Assembly (NCBI RefSeq): GCF_029962835.1
Contig: NC_080577.1
Span: 4,712,001-4,776,000 of the forward strand
DNA: 64,000 nucleotides
Direction of reading: 5' to 3'
DNA from: Magnolia sinica
Lineage: Eukaryota; Streptophyta; Magnoliopsida; Magnoliales; Magnoliaceae
Both the position numbers and the translations under genes were made by a program. Below, in pieces: positions 33,830-46,983 of this stretch. The notes under the pieces are model-generated. The model worked only from the letters and a program-made list of their open reading frames with translations. It had not been told where the DNA came from and ran no database searches. The stretch's first letter is position 1, and each line of letters starts with the position of its first letter.

Positions 33830-36710
33830 GTGGAGGGCCCACCAAGGCATCCACTCCCTCCATCAGTTTCACCGGACCCTGTTAGGGTGTGCACTTAAAA
33901 ATGGGTCAGACGCAAAACTCAGGTGAGCCATACCATAAGAAACCTTGGGAGATTGAAATGCCTACCATTGAAACTTTCCTGGCCCCCACCATGATGCATG
34001 TATGCCATCCAACCCGTCCATAAGGTGCTTACCAACAGGATGAAGGGAAAACACTTATGGCATGATAAAAAACTCTTATGGGCCCTACAAGGTTATTGTC
34101 GCGCGTTCAATCACCACCATTTCCCGTGTAAACTACTTTAGTTTTGCATTACCTCATTTTTAGACTCCTATGCTAACATATGCTAACATGAGCCAGCGAA
34201 ACTGATATGAAGGAGAGAGTGGATGTCAAAGGGATATTGTGGTGGGCCCAGTGAGCTCTGGATACAGGAACTTGGTGGCACATGTATCACGGGAAGATTG
34301 CTTCCAGCAGTGGCTGAGAGGGAGACTTTGGAGGGTTTTGGCCAGCATCAGCTACACCGTGTCCTGTGATGGGGACGCTAATTGCGGGCGCGGATTTGGT
34401 GAGTCCGGGGATTGCGAATTCAGGATCTCACTATGCTTAGCGTACGGAGTAAACTCTGTGAGGTTCACCATGATTTTTGTATTTTATCCGCACCGTCCAT
34501 CCATTTTAAAATATAATTTTAGGGCTTGAGCCCAAAAACGAAGCATATATAATGTTTAAATGGACCACACCACAGGAAACAGTTGAATTAAACATCTACC
34601 ATTGAAAAAATCTTGGGGCCCAGAAGTTTTGGATGAAGATTATATTTGTGTTTTCCCTTCATCCATGTCTGTATGATCTTATGAACAGGTTGGATGACAA
34701 ATAAACATCACTGTGGGGCCTAGAAAGGTTTCAATGGTGGAAATCATTATCCCCACTGTTTCCTGTGGTATGATCCACTTGATCTTTGGAACCCCTTAAA
34801 TTAGAAGAAAAAACAGATGGACAGTGTGGATAGACCACATACATTTAAGGTGGGCCCAACTGAGTTTACTCAGTATAATAAGATTTAACAGCTTAGTGGG
34901 TGAGTCGCTGACCCTGGGCCCACCCGGATGTACGCTGTATATCCACACTGTTCATCTGTTTTGCCATATCATTTTCGGGCATGATCTCAAAACTAAAGAA
35001 AATATAAATCTCAAGTGGACCACACCACAGAAAACAGTAGTCATTCAATGTCCATCATTAAAAATTTCCCAGGATCCACCTTAATGTTTATTTACCATCT
35101 AAGCATGTTGGTTAATTTACATAGGCTTGGACGAAGGGAAAACACAAATATCAATGTATCCAAAACTTTCATGGCTCACAAAAAGTCTCTAATGGTCAAT
35201 CACTACTTTTTCCCGCAGCGTGATCTACCTTAGATTCGGATCTACTTCACTTTTGAGTCCATGCACTAATTAACATCTTGGTGGGCCACATTCAGGGACT
35301 CATCATGGAGTAGGTTGTTACCCCTACTCACCTCCTAGCGGTTTGGTACTGAGCTGAGTAAACTCTGTGGGATCACCATGATGCATGTGTCGCTGTTCAT
35401 CGGTTTTCCAGCTCACTATATGGCATGGGCTCATAAGTGAAGCATATCCAAAGCTCCAGTGGATCCCAGAACAGTACATATCCAAATCTAGCAGACGTTG
35501 GTTTTGTAAAATCAGGAAGGGTTGTGAGTTTCGCTGACATGGATGGAACCAGCTCATGTGGAGATCCACCCTGTCCATCAGATGGCCACCCATTCTTTGG
35601 ACTGGGGAAGAAAAATCAGGTGGGCCATACCACAGGGAACATTTGAAGTGGGAAATCGTCCAATTTATGTGTAGAGTCCACCATAGTGTATACATACCAT
35701 CTAATACATTCACCTGACGTGGCCCAACGGGCGAATAAATACCCTGGAAATCAGGACATTCCAACGGCCAGGTTGGCTGCATCAGGTGAATTTAAAGGTT
35801 CTAGGTGAGATTTTCTACACAGTTGCTTCACACCAAAGTCTTCGACCGTACCGATTTTCAGGATCATAGCATTTAGCTAGGTAGGTTTTTTTGCACACCG
35901 TTTAATTTACATAGGTTAATGGGATTTGCACTTGTTTGTTTGTTTATGAGGGACGCCGTTTAGCTACTGATGCTGCCAGTAGCCAGCGGCTATTGGTTGG
36001 TGGTCTGTGGGCCCACCATGATGTATGTGTTTTATTCATGTAGTCCATCCATTTCTTTCGGATCATTTTAGGGCTTCAGCCCAGAATGTGTCAGATCTAA
36101 ATCTCAGGTGGACCATGCCACGTGAAAATAGTAGCGATTGAATGCCCACCATTAAAAACCTCATAGGCCCATATAATGTTTATTTGACATCCAACCTGTT
36201 GATTAGGTTATACGGACCTCGATGAAGGGAAACTTTCGTGGCCCTAAGAAGTTTTTAATGGTGGGAGTTCAATCAGCATTGCTTCTTGTTATGTGGTCCA
36301 TTTGAGATTCAGATCTACTTCATTTTTGGGCTCACACCATAAAATGATTTGTAAAAATGGATGGACAGCGTGGATGAAACACATAAATCACATGGTGGGA
36401 GCCATAGAGCACCGACCAGTAGTCACTTAGCTACTGGCAGCGTTACTAGTCAATCCACGTCTATGAGCTTAAAATAACGTCTGGGTGGGATCCAAACCAT
36501 TCAGCAGGTGAGGCCCACCATGGGGAAGGGACAGCCCAAAATCAGGCCGACCCAAAACTCAAGTGGGCCATGCCCTAGGATACAATGGACGAAAGGAACC
36601 AAACCTTTAATTTCAAGTGGTGTGGCCCATTTGTGGTTTGGATTGGCTTGATTTTGGGGGGTCTCCCTTTTCTTAGTTTGGCACACCTGTGATTTGAACA
36701 ACCATACCCT
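33830..36710. repeat. Cluster of foldback MITE copies, 'GGGCCCACCATGATG' body
   Basis: At least five adjacent bodies (about 33.83-34.25, 34.45-34.88, 34.91-35.31, 35.36-35.80 and 35.95-36.46 kb) and a fragment at 36.48-36.71 kb. Each shows the inverted pair of CATGATGTATGTG and its complement, TCAAGTGGACCACACCAC, and a central ATGAAGGGAAAACAC. No genes. Confidence 0.8.
35950..36461. mobile_element. Foldback MITE with subterminal palindrome
   Basis: Tip GGGACGCCGTTTAGCTACTG followed by ATGCTGCCAGTAGC. The right tip is the inverted form (GCTACTGGCAGCGTTACTAG). The body is the common foldback. Confidence 0.7.
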
Positions 36711-37319
36711 GGCTTGTTAGTTGGAGATCTAGGTTCAGCCCAGACCCGCCAGCCCACCACTCACTAATCGAGCCCAAAAAGCTATACAGTCCCACTTCAC
36801 CATCTTAAAGTCTCAGCCCAAGTCCAGACCGTCGGCCTAGTTTCATTGCTATGCTGGCCGTCCATCAGTCTCCAACAAACATAGCCTGATCTGCTCGGGC
36901 CTGGCCCGTTTAACAATTTGGCCAGCGACTCTAATCTTAATAGATATTAAAATTTAAAGTTCATTTATTAATTTATAATATATATATTTTTAGCAAAATT
37001 TTCTTGATAATATCACGAGAAAACCCTCAAAATGTAAAAATCTCCTCCCGAGCCAAGAAATTCCTTATAATAAGGATTCTCACCGATCTAGCTATTGTAA
37101 TAATCATTTGAGACGAGCTTCCTGTTTGCAATGAATAGGGAATTTCCATGTTATGCATTTAGTTTGTATGTGTTGAAGCCTACAGTCGTTATATCCAAGA
37201 AGTTGATACGATAACTGCTGGATGGATCATAGCCAAAATAACTATTGTAAGATCCTAACAATTGTATCTTTAGTCTTTTTCTAATGAATGGATATTATTG
37301 GTAGGGGTGAAGCTCAAGT
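36711..37319. other. Gene-free stretch
   Basis: AT-rich intergenic DNA; no gene recognised. Confidence 0.5.
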
Positions 37320-37335
37320 AGGTTGGGTTAGGTTG

Positions 37336-37497
37336 GATCCTTACTCTTGCTCCGGTGGTGGTAGACTCTAAGGAGTTTCAACACCCGGTCAAGGGTTCGA
37401 GTATCTATTGGTGGTGAAATCCCACCATGGTGTAAGTGTGTGGCGGGTGTGCATATGTGTGTAAAAATTAAAAAATTAAAAAATTAAAAAAAAAAGA
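37336..37497 (+). mobile_element. tRNA-derived SINE with 16-bp target duplication
   Basis: Flanked by identical AGGTTGGGTTAGGTTG (37320-37335 and 37498-37513). It contains GGTGGTGGTAGACTC (box A-like) and GGTCAAGGGTTCGAGTA (box B), then a body and an A-rich tail of AAAAATT units. The intact flanks indicate a recent insertion by LINE-type target-primed reverse transcription. Confidence 0.82.
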
Positions 37498-37593
37498 AGG
37501 TTGGGTTAGGTTGAGAGTCAACTCGAGCCTAACCGGACCTCTAGAGGACTGGAACCTATAATCCAACCCAACCTGAAGTGGGTCCTGTTTGTT

Positions 37594-38145
37594 GGACGCC
37601 GATTAGCTACTGACAACTCGAGTAGCTATCTTGCTTGCTGCTCAAGTGATGTCACTAAGTTCTGTGGGCTCTGCCACGATGTATGTGTTGTATCCATGCT
37701 GTCTGTCCATTTGATGAAATCATTTTTAGACCATGAACCAAAAACTGAAGCAAATCCAAAGCTCAAGTGGACTCATCATGGATACAGCAGGGACAATGAC
37801 ACCCACACTTGAAACCTTCCTAGGGCCTATCATGATGTTTATTTGAGATCCAACTTGTTCATAAGTTCACAAAGAGATAGACGAAGGGAAAGCACAAGTA
37901 TTAGCTTGATTGAAGACTTTGGTGACCCTCGATAAGTTTTTAATAGCAGGCGTTTAATCCCATTGTTTTTTGTGGTGGGATCCACTTTAGCTTTAGATCT
38001 GCCTCATTCTTTGGCTCATGCCTTAAAATGATCTCTCCAAGTGGTGGACAATGTGGATGCAACACATACATTATAGTGGGGCACATAGAGCTTGGTGAGG
38101 TCACTTCAACAAGGGGATAGCAAATTGGCCATTAGCCAATACCCA
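37594..38145. mobile_element. Foldback MITE, GGACGCCGATTAGCTACTGA tip
   Basis: Left tip GGACGCCGATTAGCTACTGA; right end near GGCCATTAGCCAATACCCAT is more eroded. Common body with CACGATGTATGTG and its inverse. Confidence 0.65.
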
Positions 38146-38314
38146 TCCTAGTTTCTTTGGCCAAATACCTTGATGAGGTATTATCATAAAAATTTCCAAT
38201 GAAACTAGCCGCATCAATCGTGATTAAAAAAAAAGGTATTGATACTATTACTGAAAAGTTCATATACCCTTAAATCACTACTTTCACTAAAAGCTTGAGC
38301 ATATTTGTTATGTA

Positions 38315-38425
38315 TAGGATTCAAACCATCTGCCTTAATATCATGTTAAATCACCATTTGATCTAAAAGCTTAAGCTATCAAAGGATGGTATATTAATGT
38401 ATATTAAAGGTCTTAACATTCCAAC
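38315..38425 (-). mobile_element. LTR-end/primer-site fossil relic
   Basis: The minus strand reads GATAGCTTAAGCTTTTAGAT and then GGTGATTTAACATGATATTA, the usual junction between a plant Copia LTR end and its primer-binding site. It is a small remnant. Confidence 0.35.
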
Positions 38426-38578
38426 ATTTAGAAAGATCTCTTATATGACTTACATCAGTCCCAAACCTTGAATTTGTAGCTTTCTCAAAGATATAAACTT
38501 TTTAATAAAATAGTAAAGGACTTCTTAGACCTAAATACTTTGTCATGACTTAAAAAGTCTTCAACCTGTTACAAATAG

Positions 38579-39787
38579 GCCCAAGGGGTTGTTTGGTACC
38601 CATAGATTTGGGGGGATTTGAGGGGGTTTCAAATTCCCCGATTGTTTGGTAGTGTAGGGGGTCGTTTGGCACTGTGGATTGGAGGGGGTTTCAAATCCCT
38701 TTGGTTGTTTGGCAACATAAAGTAATCTAGGGGGTTTCTAATCCCCTCTGGGGTTTGCAATCCTCGGTAAGAGCGTGGATTACAACTAAAATCATTTCAA
38801 TAGTTGCAGGTGTAACATGTGTGTCATTGTACACTATCATTCTATTGGGTACATGGCCCACTAATGATGATCAGCACCGTCCAAATATTGTCCATGTAAA
38901 TTAGCACCATCCAAACATTGTCCATATTAATCAACTATTAAAAATCATTGGTTAGTCACTTAAACATGATCTTGTGCTTGCGGTCCATCTGAGATTTGGA
39001 ATTTCATTTTCACGCAAAGCATATATTTCAGTAGGCTTATCACAACTATAGTGTTAAAAATTATATATCTCACTAATTAGGGATATTAAAGTTAATTTAG
39101 TAATTAAATTCAAACCCCTATAAATATACTATACATAGGTATTTTTGAATTAAAGTTGATTCACACTCTACGGTGCTAAACACGTCAGGAGGATTGCCAA
39201 TCCAGGGGGTTTCTAATCCTAAGGGTTCGAAATCCACACTCCCAAACTGGCCCTAAAGTAACAGGGGGTTTCAAATCCATCGTGAGAGCTTGGATTACAC
39301 CTAAAATCATTTCAATAATTGCATGTGTAACATATGTGTCACCGTACTATGATTCTATTAAGCACATGGCCCACTAATGATATCCAAAAACAGTTAGATT
39401 ATTAATGGTATCACAATTAATTACTTTAATATGATGACCAACACCATCCAAATATTGTCCATGTAAATCACTGTTAAAAATTGTTGGTTAGTCACTCAGA
39501 CGTGATCTCGCGTTTGTGGCTCATCCAAGACTTAGAATTTCATAATTTTCTAGAAAAGCATATATTTCAGTGGGCTTATTACAACTATCGTGTCAAAAAA
39601 TACATAAGTTCACTAATTAGAGATGTTAAAGTTACTTTAGTAATTAAATTCAAACCCCTGCAAATATACTATGAATAGCTACTTTTGGATTAAAGTCGAT
39701 TCTCAATCTATGGTGCCAAACACGGCAAGAGGATTTCAAATCCATGGGGTTCCGGGGTTTCAAATCCATGCTCCCAAATAGGCCCTA
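38579..39787 (-). mobile_element. Two adjacent MITEs of a 'GGGCCTGTTTGG' family
   Basis: Two head-to-tail copies meet near 39255. Each ends CTCCCAAA..GGCCCTAA and shares AATCATTTCAATA.TTGCA and ATGGCCCACTAATGAT. The same element occurs in the other orientation at 46365-46983. The tips are of hAT/PIF type; no coding. Confidence 0.75.
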
Positions 39788-40903
39788 AGTCTTAAACTAC
39801 CTTAAAATAATAAAAACCATAACTTATTAAAAATTTATATTTTAACTTTAAACTCAAGCTTAACTTGTAAAATGACTTACCTTTGAAAATCTGTTTTTGA
39901 CTGTGGCTAACCTGCAGAGTCCATCAATAACTTTCCAATGACATGTTATATATATTAAATAAATAACTAGTTGCAAAGTCAAGACTATTGAAAGCTATAT
40001 ATGCATGTCAGATCCTTGATCAAACTTTACAGCTCCATTTATTTTTTTCACAGTCGTCTAATATAATACTCCATAGTTATGTCATTACATCAGTTTCTTA
40101 ACTTGAACTGAACCCAAGGATCCTAACAATCCAACCTAACCCAACCCAATTGGGTTTGGGTTGACCGGAACCCAAATTACAGCCCTAGTTGTTGGTGCAT
40201 TTCTTCTTAGTCCTTTAAGAGTTGGCCAATTGAGGAGATCTTTGTGGGGGAGTTTTGGGCATAGTCTCCACATAGGCCCACACGTGCAAATTCAGGCCCA
40301 AACATAGACGGTCTTGATCTTCCATGGCCCATATCCTCCCAACAACAAGATATTTCAAAATCCACCCAAACTTGTGGTCATTAAGTGCACATAGAGACAA
40401 AAGGAGGGCCGTTGTCCCCTTTGAGATAATCGATTCATCTGCCATGTTCATTCTTAGGACAGGTCTATGTCCTTCCTTGCCTTTACGAGCGGGCACACGC
40501 TCGCTTTTCTCCGAGTAGAACAGGGCCCACCATGATGTCCGTGAGACAGCCACTCCATCCATTAATTGCAAAATTCAAGTGGCCACCCATCAAGAAACAA
40601 CGGTGATTTAATGCTTACTATCCAAACCTTCTTGGGTCCACGGAAGTTATCGATCAGGCTGGTATTTGTGTTTTACCTTCATCTCAGCGGAAATTACTAT
40701 ATGAACGGGTTGGATGGCATATAAACATCATGGTGGGCCAGGAAGGTTTCAATGGTGGGTGTTTTCCTGTGGTGTGGTCCACTTGAGTTTTGGATTGCCT
40801 TAAGGCTCACATGATAAAATGAGTTGGCGAAATTGATGTACATGGTGGATGTTATCCGGACATAAGGTGGGCCAAAACTCTTCCCTCGGAGAATCACTTT
40901 TCT

Positions 40904-41428
40904 GGGACGTTGATTAGGTGACTCCCTGGTAATAGCATAGTGGGTGAGTCCCTGGCCATGGGCCCACCTTGATATATTTGTTATATATCTACTCCGTTCA
41001 TCAGTTTTTTCAGATCATTTTAGTGCATGGTCTAAAAAACGAAATATATGTATATTTCTAGTGGACCACAACACAGTAAAAAGTGGTGATTGACCATAAA
41101 AAACTTCTTGTGGGCCAAAAAAGTTTTTTATGAATCTGATATTTATGTTTTACCTTCATCCAGGTTTATGTAACGTTATCAACAGGTTGGATAGAAAATA
41201 AACATTACTGTGGGCCTTATGAATTTTGAATGTTAGGCATCCAATCACCACTCTTTCCTATGGTGTGATAGATTTGAAAATTGAATATGCGTCATGTTTT
41301 GGATTATGAGCTAAAATGATCTGGAAAAACTGATGGACGGAGTGGATATACAGATGATATATCAAGGTGGGCCCCACGGTCAGAGACTCACCTACTAAGC
41401 TCCTCCCCTGGACTCACCTAATCGGCCC
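40904..41428. mobile_element. Foldback MITE, GGGACGTTGATTAGGTGACT tip
   Basis: Left tip GGGACGTTGATTAGGTGACT; right tip TCACCTAATCGGCCC is its imperfect inverse. The same foldback body with CACCTTGATATAT and its inverse near 41360. Confidence 0.75.
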
Positions 41429-41703
41429 GGACCGACGTCTCGCGAACCATGCCATGAGGCCATGTGGGTGCACCCCACACATTAGTCTTTTGTGTCAGGT
41501 TGCCAACATAACAGTACGCCTTGTGCCTATCATCCTCTACACTGTCAGGGTGTCATGTGGGCCCACCATCACGACATGTGGTTTTCAGCCCATCGAACGT
41601 TAACCATAGCCATGTATGCATCCCGTATACAATGAGTGGCTATGATCCCTGCCTTAGGATGATGCACCCCACTTTTGAGAAAAGCAAAGATGACGAGGGG
41701 GTC

Positions 41704-42052
41704 ATTTGATACTCTGGCAGAGTATGATGGTTGATACACTTATACGCTTGGAAATCGTATACGTGACATTAGCTGACTAAATCAAACGGTCGAAATTGTT
41801 GAACCCACTGGAACTAAATCACAGCCCCAAAAAGGGATTCGTTGCACAATCCTCGCCTCTGATTCGTGGCCACTTGTTTGCTGAAATATAGCCATTTGGT
41901 AATTTTCTTTCATCAGTACAGTAGATGTCCAACGATACGATAGTTAGGTGAGTAGATCTAAACTGAGATAGGAAATTTTCGTTGTGTTACCTGAATGTCA
42001 CACGTACAGATCTCTGCCTGCGTATCATCATCATACTCTGCCAGAGTATAAA
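41704..42052. mobile_element. MITE, 'TTTGATACTCT' family, copy 2
   Basis: Ends TTTGATACTCTGGCAGAGTA and the inverse TACTCTGCCAGAGTATAAA. Size is close to copy 1 and the interior is related (ACGTGACATTAGCTGACTAA). Confidence 0.78.
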
Positions 42053-42423
42053 AAGTTCCTCCCAAGATGAAGGACGCGGATCAGGTGGTGTTGCGACCCT
42101 TTACCCGCGGTGTGTTGATGTGTTGGGCGATGTGGGGCCCAACATGATCTATGTGTTTGATATCCTCTCCATCCATCCGTTTTTACAGATCATTTAAACG
42201 AAAATGGGCCACACGGCAGGAAAGAGTGGAGATAATGACACCCACCATTGAAAACCACCACCTAAGGCTTGGTTGGACGGTCGCCCTTTCGCAAATAGGC
42301 CAATCCCAGCATCCTCTTATATTCGAGTTGTAAATTGTAGCCGAGCAAGAGTTGTTTGTAGGACCAGTTTGGGCCCACTTCCCGTGGCCCACATCACCAA
42401 CCCCAAACTGACACTCACAGATA

Positions 42424-42856
42424 GGAACGCGGATTGCCTACGACCCCAGGTCGGAAGCCATGTAGGGCCCAACGTGATGTTTGTGAGACATCCACCCCGT
42501 CCATCCGTTTTTCCAGCTCATGTTAGTATATAAACTAAAAAATGAGGAAGATCCACAACCCAAATGAGCCACGCCTGAGTAAAAAGCGGGGAGGGAAATG
42601 CCTATCGTTGAAATTTTCCCAGGTCTACCGTGATGTTTATATGACATCCAAACCGTTCATAAGGTCATTCCCACTGGGATGAACTGAAAACACAAAAAAT
42701 ATTAGCGTGATTCAAAACCTCTGTGGGCCCATGAATGCTTGAACGGTGAAAGTGCAATCACCACTGTTTCCTGATGTGGGGCCCACCTGATGGATTTCTC
42801 ACAACCATCAAGGCGGCTCCACCTAGATTCCGACCGCAAGCTGGCAATCCGCGCCC
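42424..42856. mobile_element. Foldback MITE with GGAACGCGGATTGCC ends
   Basis: GGAACGCGGATTGCC and GGCAATCCGCGCCCC flank the body. An incomplete relative sits just left (about 42072-42400). Confidence 0.75.
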
Positions 42857-45800
42857 CACAAATGGAGCTGAGGAACTACGAAATCATGATTGAACACTCC
42901 AAATGGACACCTGTTTTTTATTTAATTTTATAATTTAGGGACTTCCAAATTCTAATATTGATATTTCTGTCTATTCTTTTGGAAAGAATGCCGACCTTGA
43001 ATAGTATATGATGAAAGGTAGGCGACACCAACCCTATCAAAAGTGTCACTAGAAGACAGCCCTCCTAATGCATCTACACCCTTCATTTTCACGTAGAAGC
43101 GAAGCAAAAAACCATTTTAGAACTCTCACATCTACCCTCATTAAATGCATCAGCAGTTCCTAACCGTTAGATCTAGTAAGGTGGGGGTATCTGTATAAAT
43201 CGGAAGTGAACTTCGGGAAGTGCACCCCATTCTGAACTTGCTTGTCACACGTGCCAACCTATAATACGTGTATGAGATCCAAGCTGCTTATCAAATGCGA
43301 CCCACCATTTAGAATGATCCGAGTAAAAGATCATAAGATTGTCTGACCTGGGAGGCCACACGTACATTGAATATGGACCACAGGTCGAATTATTTTAATT
43401 TCCATTTCTTTTGTACATGTTTAGCCCATATGTTGATCACAAAGGCCAGATTTTCAGATCTAGTAATCTACATACCAGGATCTGCATGATGAACGGATTT
43501 GATCTTGGTCACACGTGTCGCATTTGCACGCGTGCCGCGGGCACCTGAAAGTGCACTTGCACGAGTTCACGAGTTGCATATTGTACAGCTTGTCAATCAC
43601 GAAAGCACTTTATCATGTGGCGGTGACGGATTGCCTTCAAAGGAAGGCTCCAAGGTGCTGACGTCCCTCAAATTGTATTATCATACTCACACATGAACAC
43701 GTACAAACGTTTTACGCAGCCAACGTGTCACGCGTGTAAGAAATCCAATCCTTTAACGAGGTGGGCACCCTCCCAAAGATCAGTCAGGTGGGCCACACCT
43801 ATAAATTGAGTCATACAGTCACCTCCAAATTGATGTTGATATTGTATCCCGCCCAGCTTATCATCATGCTGTGGCCCACCTTTTGCATTCGTAGCGAATT
43901 TCCATGAAAGAAAAGGTTGGATGTTAAAAGTTCACAGATTAGGCCTGTATATGATCGTGTGCACGAGGTTCTAATTGAAAATGTTGGAAAATAGGCCTAA
44001 AACCATAGGATCTTATTATTGAGAGGCTTGGATAACTTACCTTGAAAATGTTTTATGGTCCCCAGTAGCTAAAATATCAAAATTTATAATAGGCTATGGC
44101 AGTAGAACCACAATGACCCAAGAGCCAAGATCTGCAGTTTAAATTAACTTTATAGTCTAAATTCACAAATTCTGAGTGAGGGCTCCTGTCACGCAAATTA
44201 GAAAGCGCGAGGCATCCTCCTTCCCATACAAACTTACAACCTTTACCTTATAGGAATTGAGATTATTTAGAATTGTAATTTTAAATTAATTATTTTTTTG
44301 AAAATAAGTAAATGATAAAGTAAGAAAGACAGTGGATTTGTATATAACAAGGCGTATGTGAAAGAGGTGATGAGAAAGTAAAAATAATACACCGAAGGAA
44401 ACGAAGAAATTTAAGACATTAAATTTATAAGTTTAGTCTTGACTTCAATAATCAATATCTCAAAATGAATTTGTTTCTTTTTTTCTAATATTCTAATAAG
44501 TGCAAAAGAAGGAAGATAGCAAATGGTTTTCAAGATAGAATAAATTCATATGTCTGTAATTTAACATGAAGATTTGTATCTCCAAGTATTGTATAGATGT
44601 CTAAGAATTAACACTATTATAACTTACAAAAATGTTGTCAAAATGACAAGCGCACCAGAGTAGAGATGAAGGTACAAGGCTATTGATATCAGAAAATCTC
44701 TAAACTACAATATCCAATATACATAGAACTTAATTATAGCGAAATAATTTCTTTCCTAGAACGGCATTCTTGTCCTTAAAGACATCCACACACCAATTCA
44801 CATATAATAATCATATTTGCAATGAATAGATATCCATTCTTGTTGAAGTTATTCTTATTTCTTTTGGATAAAGACAGTTAGACAACCAATATAAAACTTT
44901 TTATCACCACGTGAAAAAAGATATTATTACCACCCATATCTTAATTAACCCAATTGCCATCATGGGTATGGCATATATCACATCAATGCTACGTGCACAA
45001 TCATATGCCAAGCATACTCAACTGATACTACAGTTATAACCTTAGACGATAATGAGGTCAACCTCTGGCTAGACCTTAGTTCACTCTCCAAGTGCATTAT
45101 CGTCTAAGTGGTTTAAACCAAGTGCAAAAAAGATTAAGCTCTTTACACTCATAATGATTATGCATATATATGAAGTGTAATGTGCACTTAATAAAGTGCC
45201 AAAAAGTGGACAAGTACTCATGCCATGCGCATGTAGGTTTTTGTTGCAAAAATTCTTCCTCTTACCACTAATGCATACGAGTATTTTTAAAATTTTTGTA
45301 TAAATATATTTATTTTCATTCTAAAATAAAATATTTTAATTTTAAAATTATTTTTCTTATAAAAACACAACAACCACACCTTGGGATCATTCCCAAAAAC
45401 AAATTTGCTAAATAATGGAAGCTTGCACGGATAGCATCTCTCCCTTACATTTGGATAATATATATTTAAGATGAATTATTGATCTAATTGGTTATTCTAT
45501 AAAGAGGCATGGTCTCAAAATCATAGACGTTGAATTTCAGCCGTTAAGTAACATAGATTGGATGGGTAAAGAATAGTTATGCAGAAAATGATCAATGGCC
45601 CACATTTATTAAGTGAATGTGCTACGTTTGAGAGCTAAAATTGTTCTATAGTTGTTTAGGTTGTTTCTTATGAACATGACAACTCATTAGATCACCTGAT
45701 CCATAGCACCTCAGAAATGTACTAAAGTCAAATCCATGTTCGTCATTCAGATTATTGATTTGATGAGCCCCTTCACCAAATAGTACCCTTCACCAAATAG

Positions 45801-46364
45801 TACAATAAAAAGCTCCCATGTAGAAAGATCCAAACCCAGTGGTTCAAAACAACAGCCATGGACAAAAATAAAAAATAAAAACAATGAAGTGTTAGAAAAT
45901 AAGCCGAATTTTGTGAACCGGGATCTTAACATTTGAAAGCCCATTTATGGTGCTAGATCAAATCAACATTCTACGGTTTCAATAAAATGCCAATATGAGC
46001 ATATTAGATACGTTGTAAGTAATACTTTCCATTAATAAAAACTTGGTTGAAAATTTAAAATTGTTTTGCGCTTATACCCATCCTTCACACATTTGGTCTA
46101 CAATTGCACGAATCATTTTTAACTTTTGCTTTCAAAATCATGCAATGTGTAATATTGAGCAGCTAAAAATAGAAAAGAGTAGGTGTTTCCATCAATGAGG
46201 GTCAATAGTGTGTATGAATTGAGACTCGATGGGTCTGCCCAAATGGTTCGTCTTTAGTAATCAATGGTGAATTGTCCCGTCTGTCGAGTCAGAGTGAATC
46301 ACTTAGGTTACCCGCAGGTTGAACTGGGTTGGGTTTGACTAATTCCAAGACGAGTAGGATGAGT
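42857..46364. other. Long gene-free, partly AT-rich stretch
   Basis: No gene recognised. It contains a short hairpin (45037-45112) and AT-rich tracts (about 44.2-45.4 kb). Confidence 0.55.
45037..45112. repeat. Short inverted repeat
   Basis: CTTAGACGATAATG and CATTATCGTCTAAG form a perfect 14-bp stem around about 43 nt, with an inner AGGTC/GACCT pair. Confidence 0.8.
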
Positions 46365-46983
46365 GGGCCTGTTTGGGAGCATGGATTTGAAGCTGCCTGG
46401 ATTTAAAATCCTCTTATTGTGTTTGATACCCTAGAGTGAGAATCAACTTTAATCCAAAAGTAGCTAGTCATAGAATATTTATAGGGATTTGAATTTAATT
46501 ACTAAATCAATTTTAATATCTCTAATTAGTAAACTTATGTAATTTTTGACACATTGGTTGTGATAAGCCCGCTGAAAAAAATACTTTGCTAAAAAATGAT
46601 GAAATTCTAAGTCTAGATGGGCCACAAGAACAAGATCATGTTCGAGTAACTAAACAACGATTTTTAACCATTGATTTACATGGATAATGTTTGGATGGTG
46701 TTGATCATCGTATTAAAGTAATTATAGTAATGCAATTGATAATCTAATTATTTTAGGATATCATTAGTGGGCCATGTGTCCAATAGATTAATAGTCTAGT
46801 GATACACATGTTACAAATACAACTATGGGAATGATTTTATATGTAATCCAAGGTCTCACCTTGGATTTTAAACCCCATGATTGAGGGGATTTGAAACCCC
46901 CAATTGCTTTATGGTGCCAAATAATCTAGGGGATTTGAAATCCCCTCAAATCCCCCCAAATCTATGGTGCCAAACCATCCCTA
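46365..46983 (+). mobile_element. MITE of the 'GGGCCTGTTTGG' family
   Basis: Same element as the pair at 38579-39787 in opposite orientation: GGGCCTGTTTGGGAGCATGG at the left and TGGTGCCAAACCATCCCTAA at the right. Confidence 0.72.
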
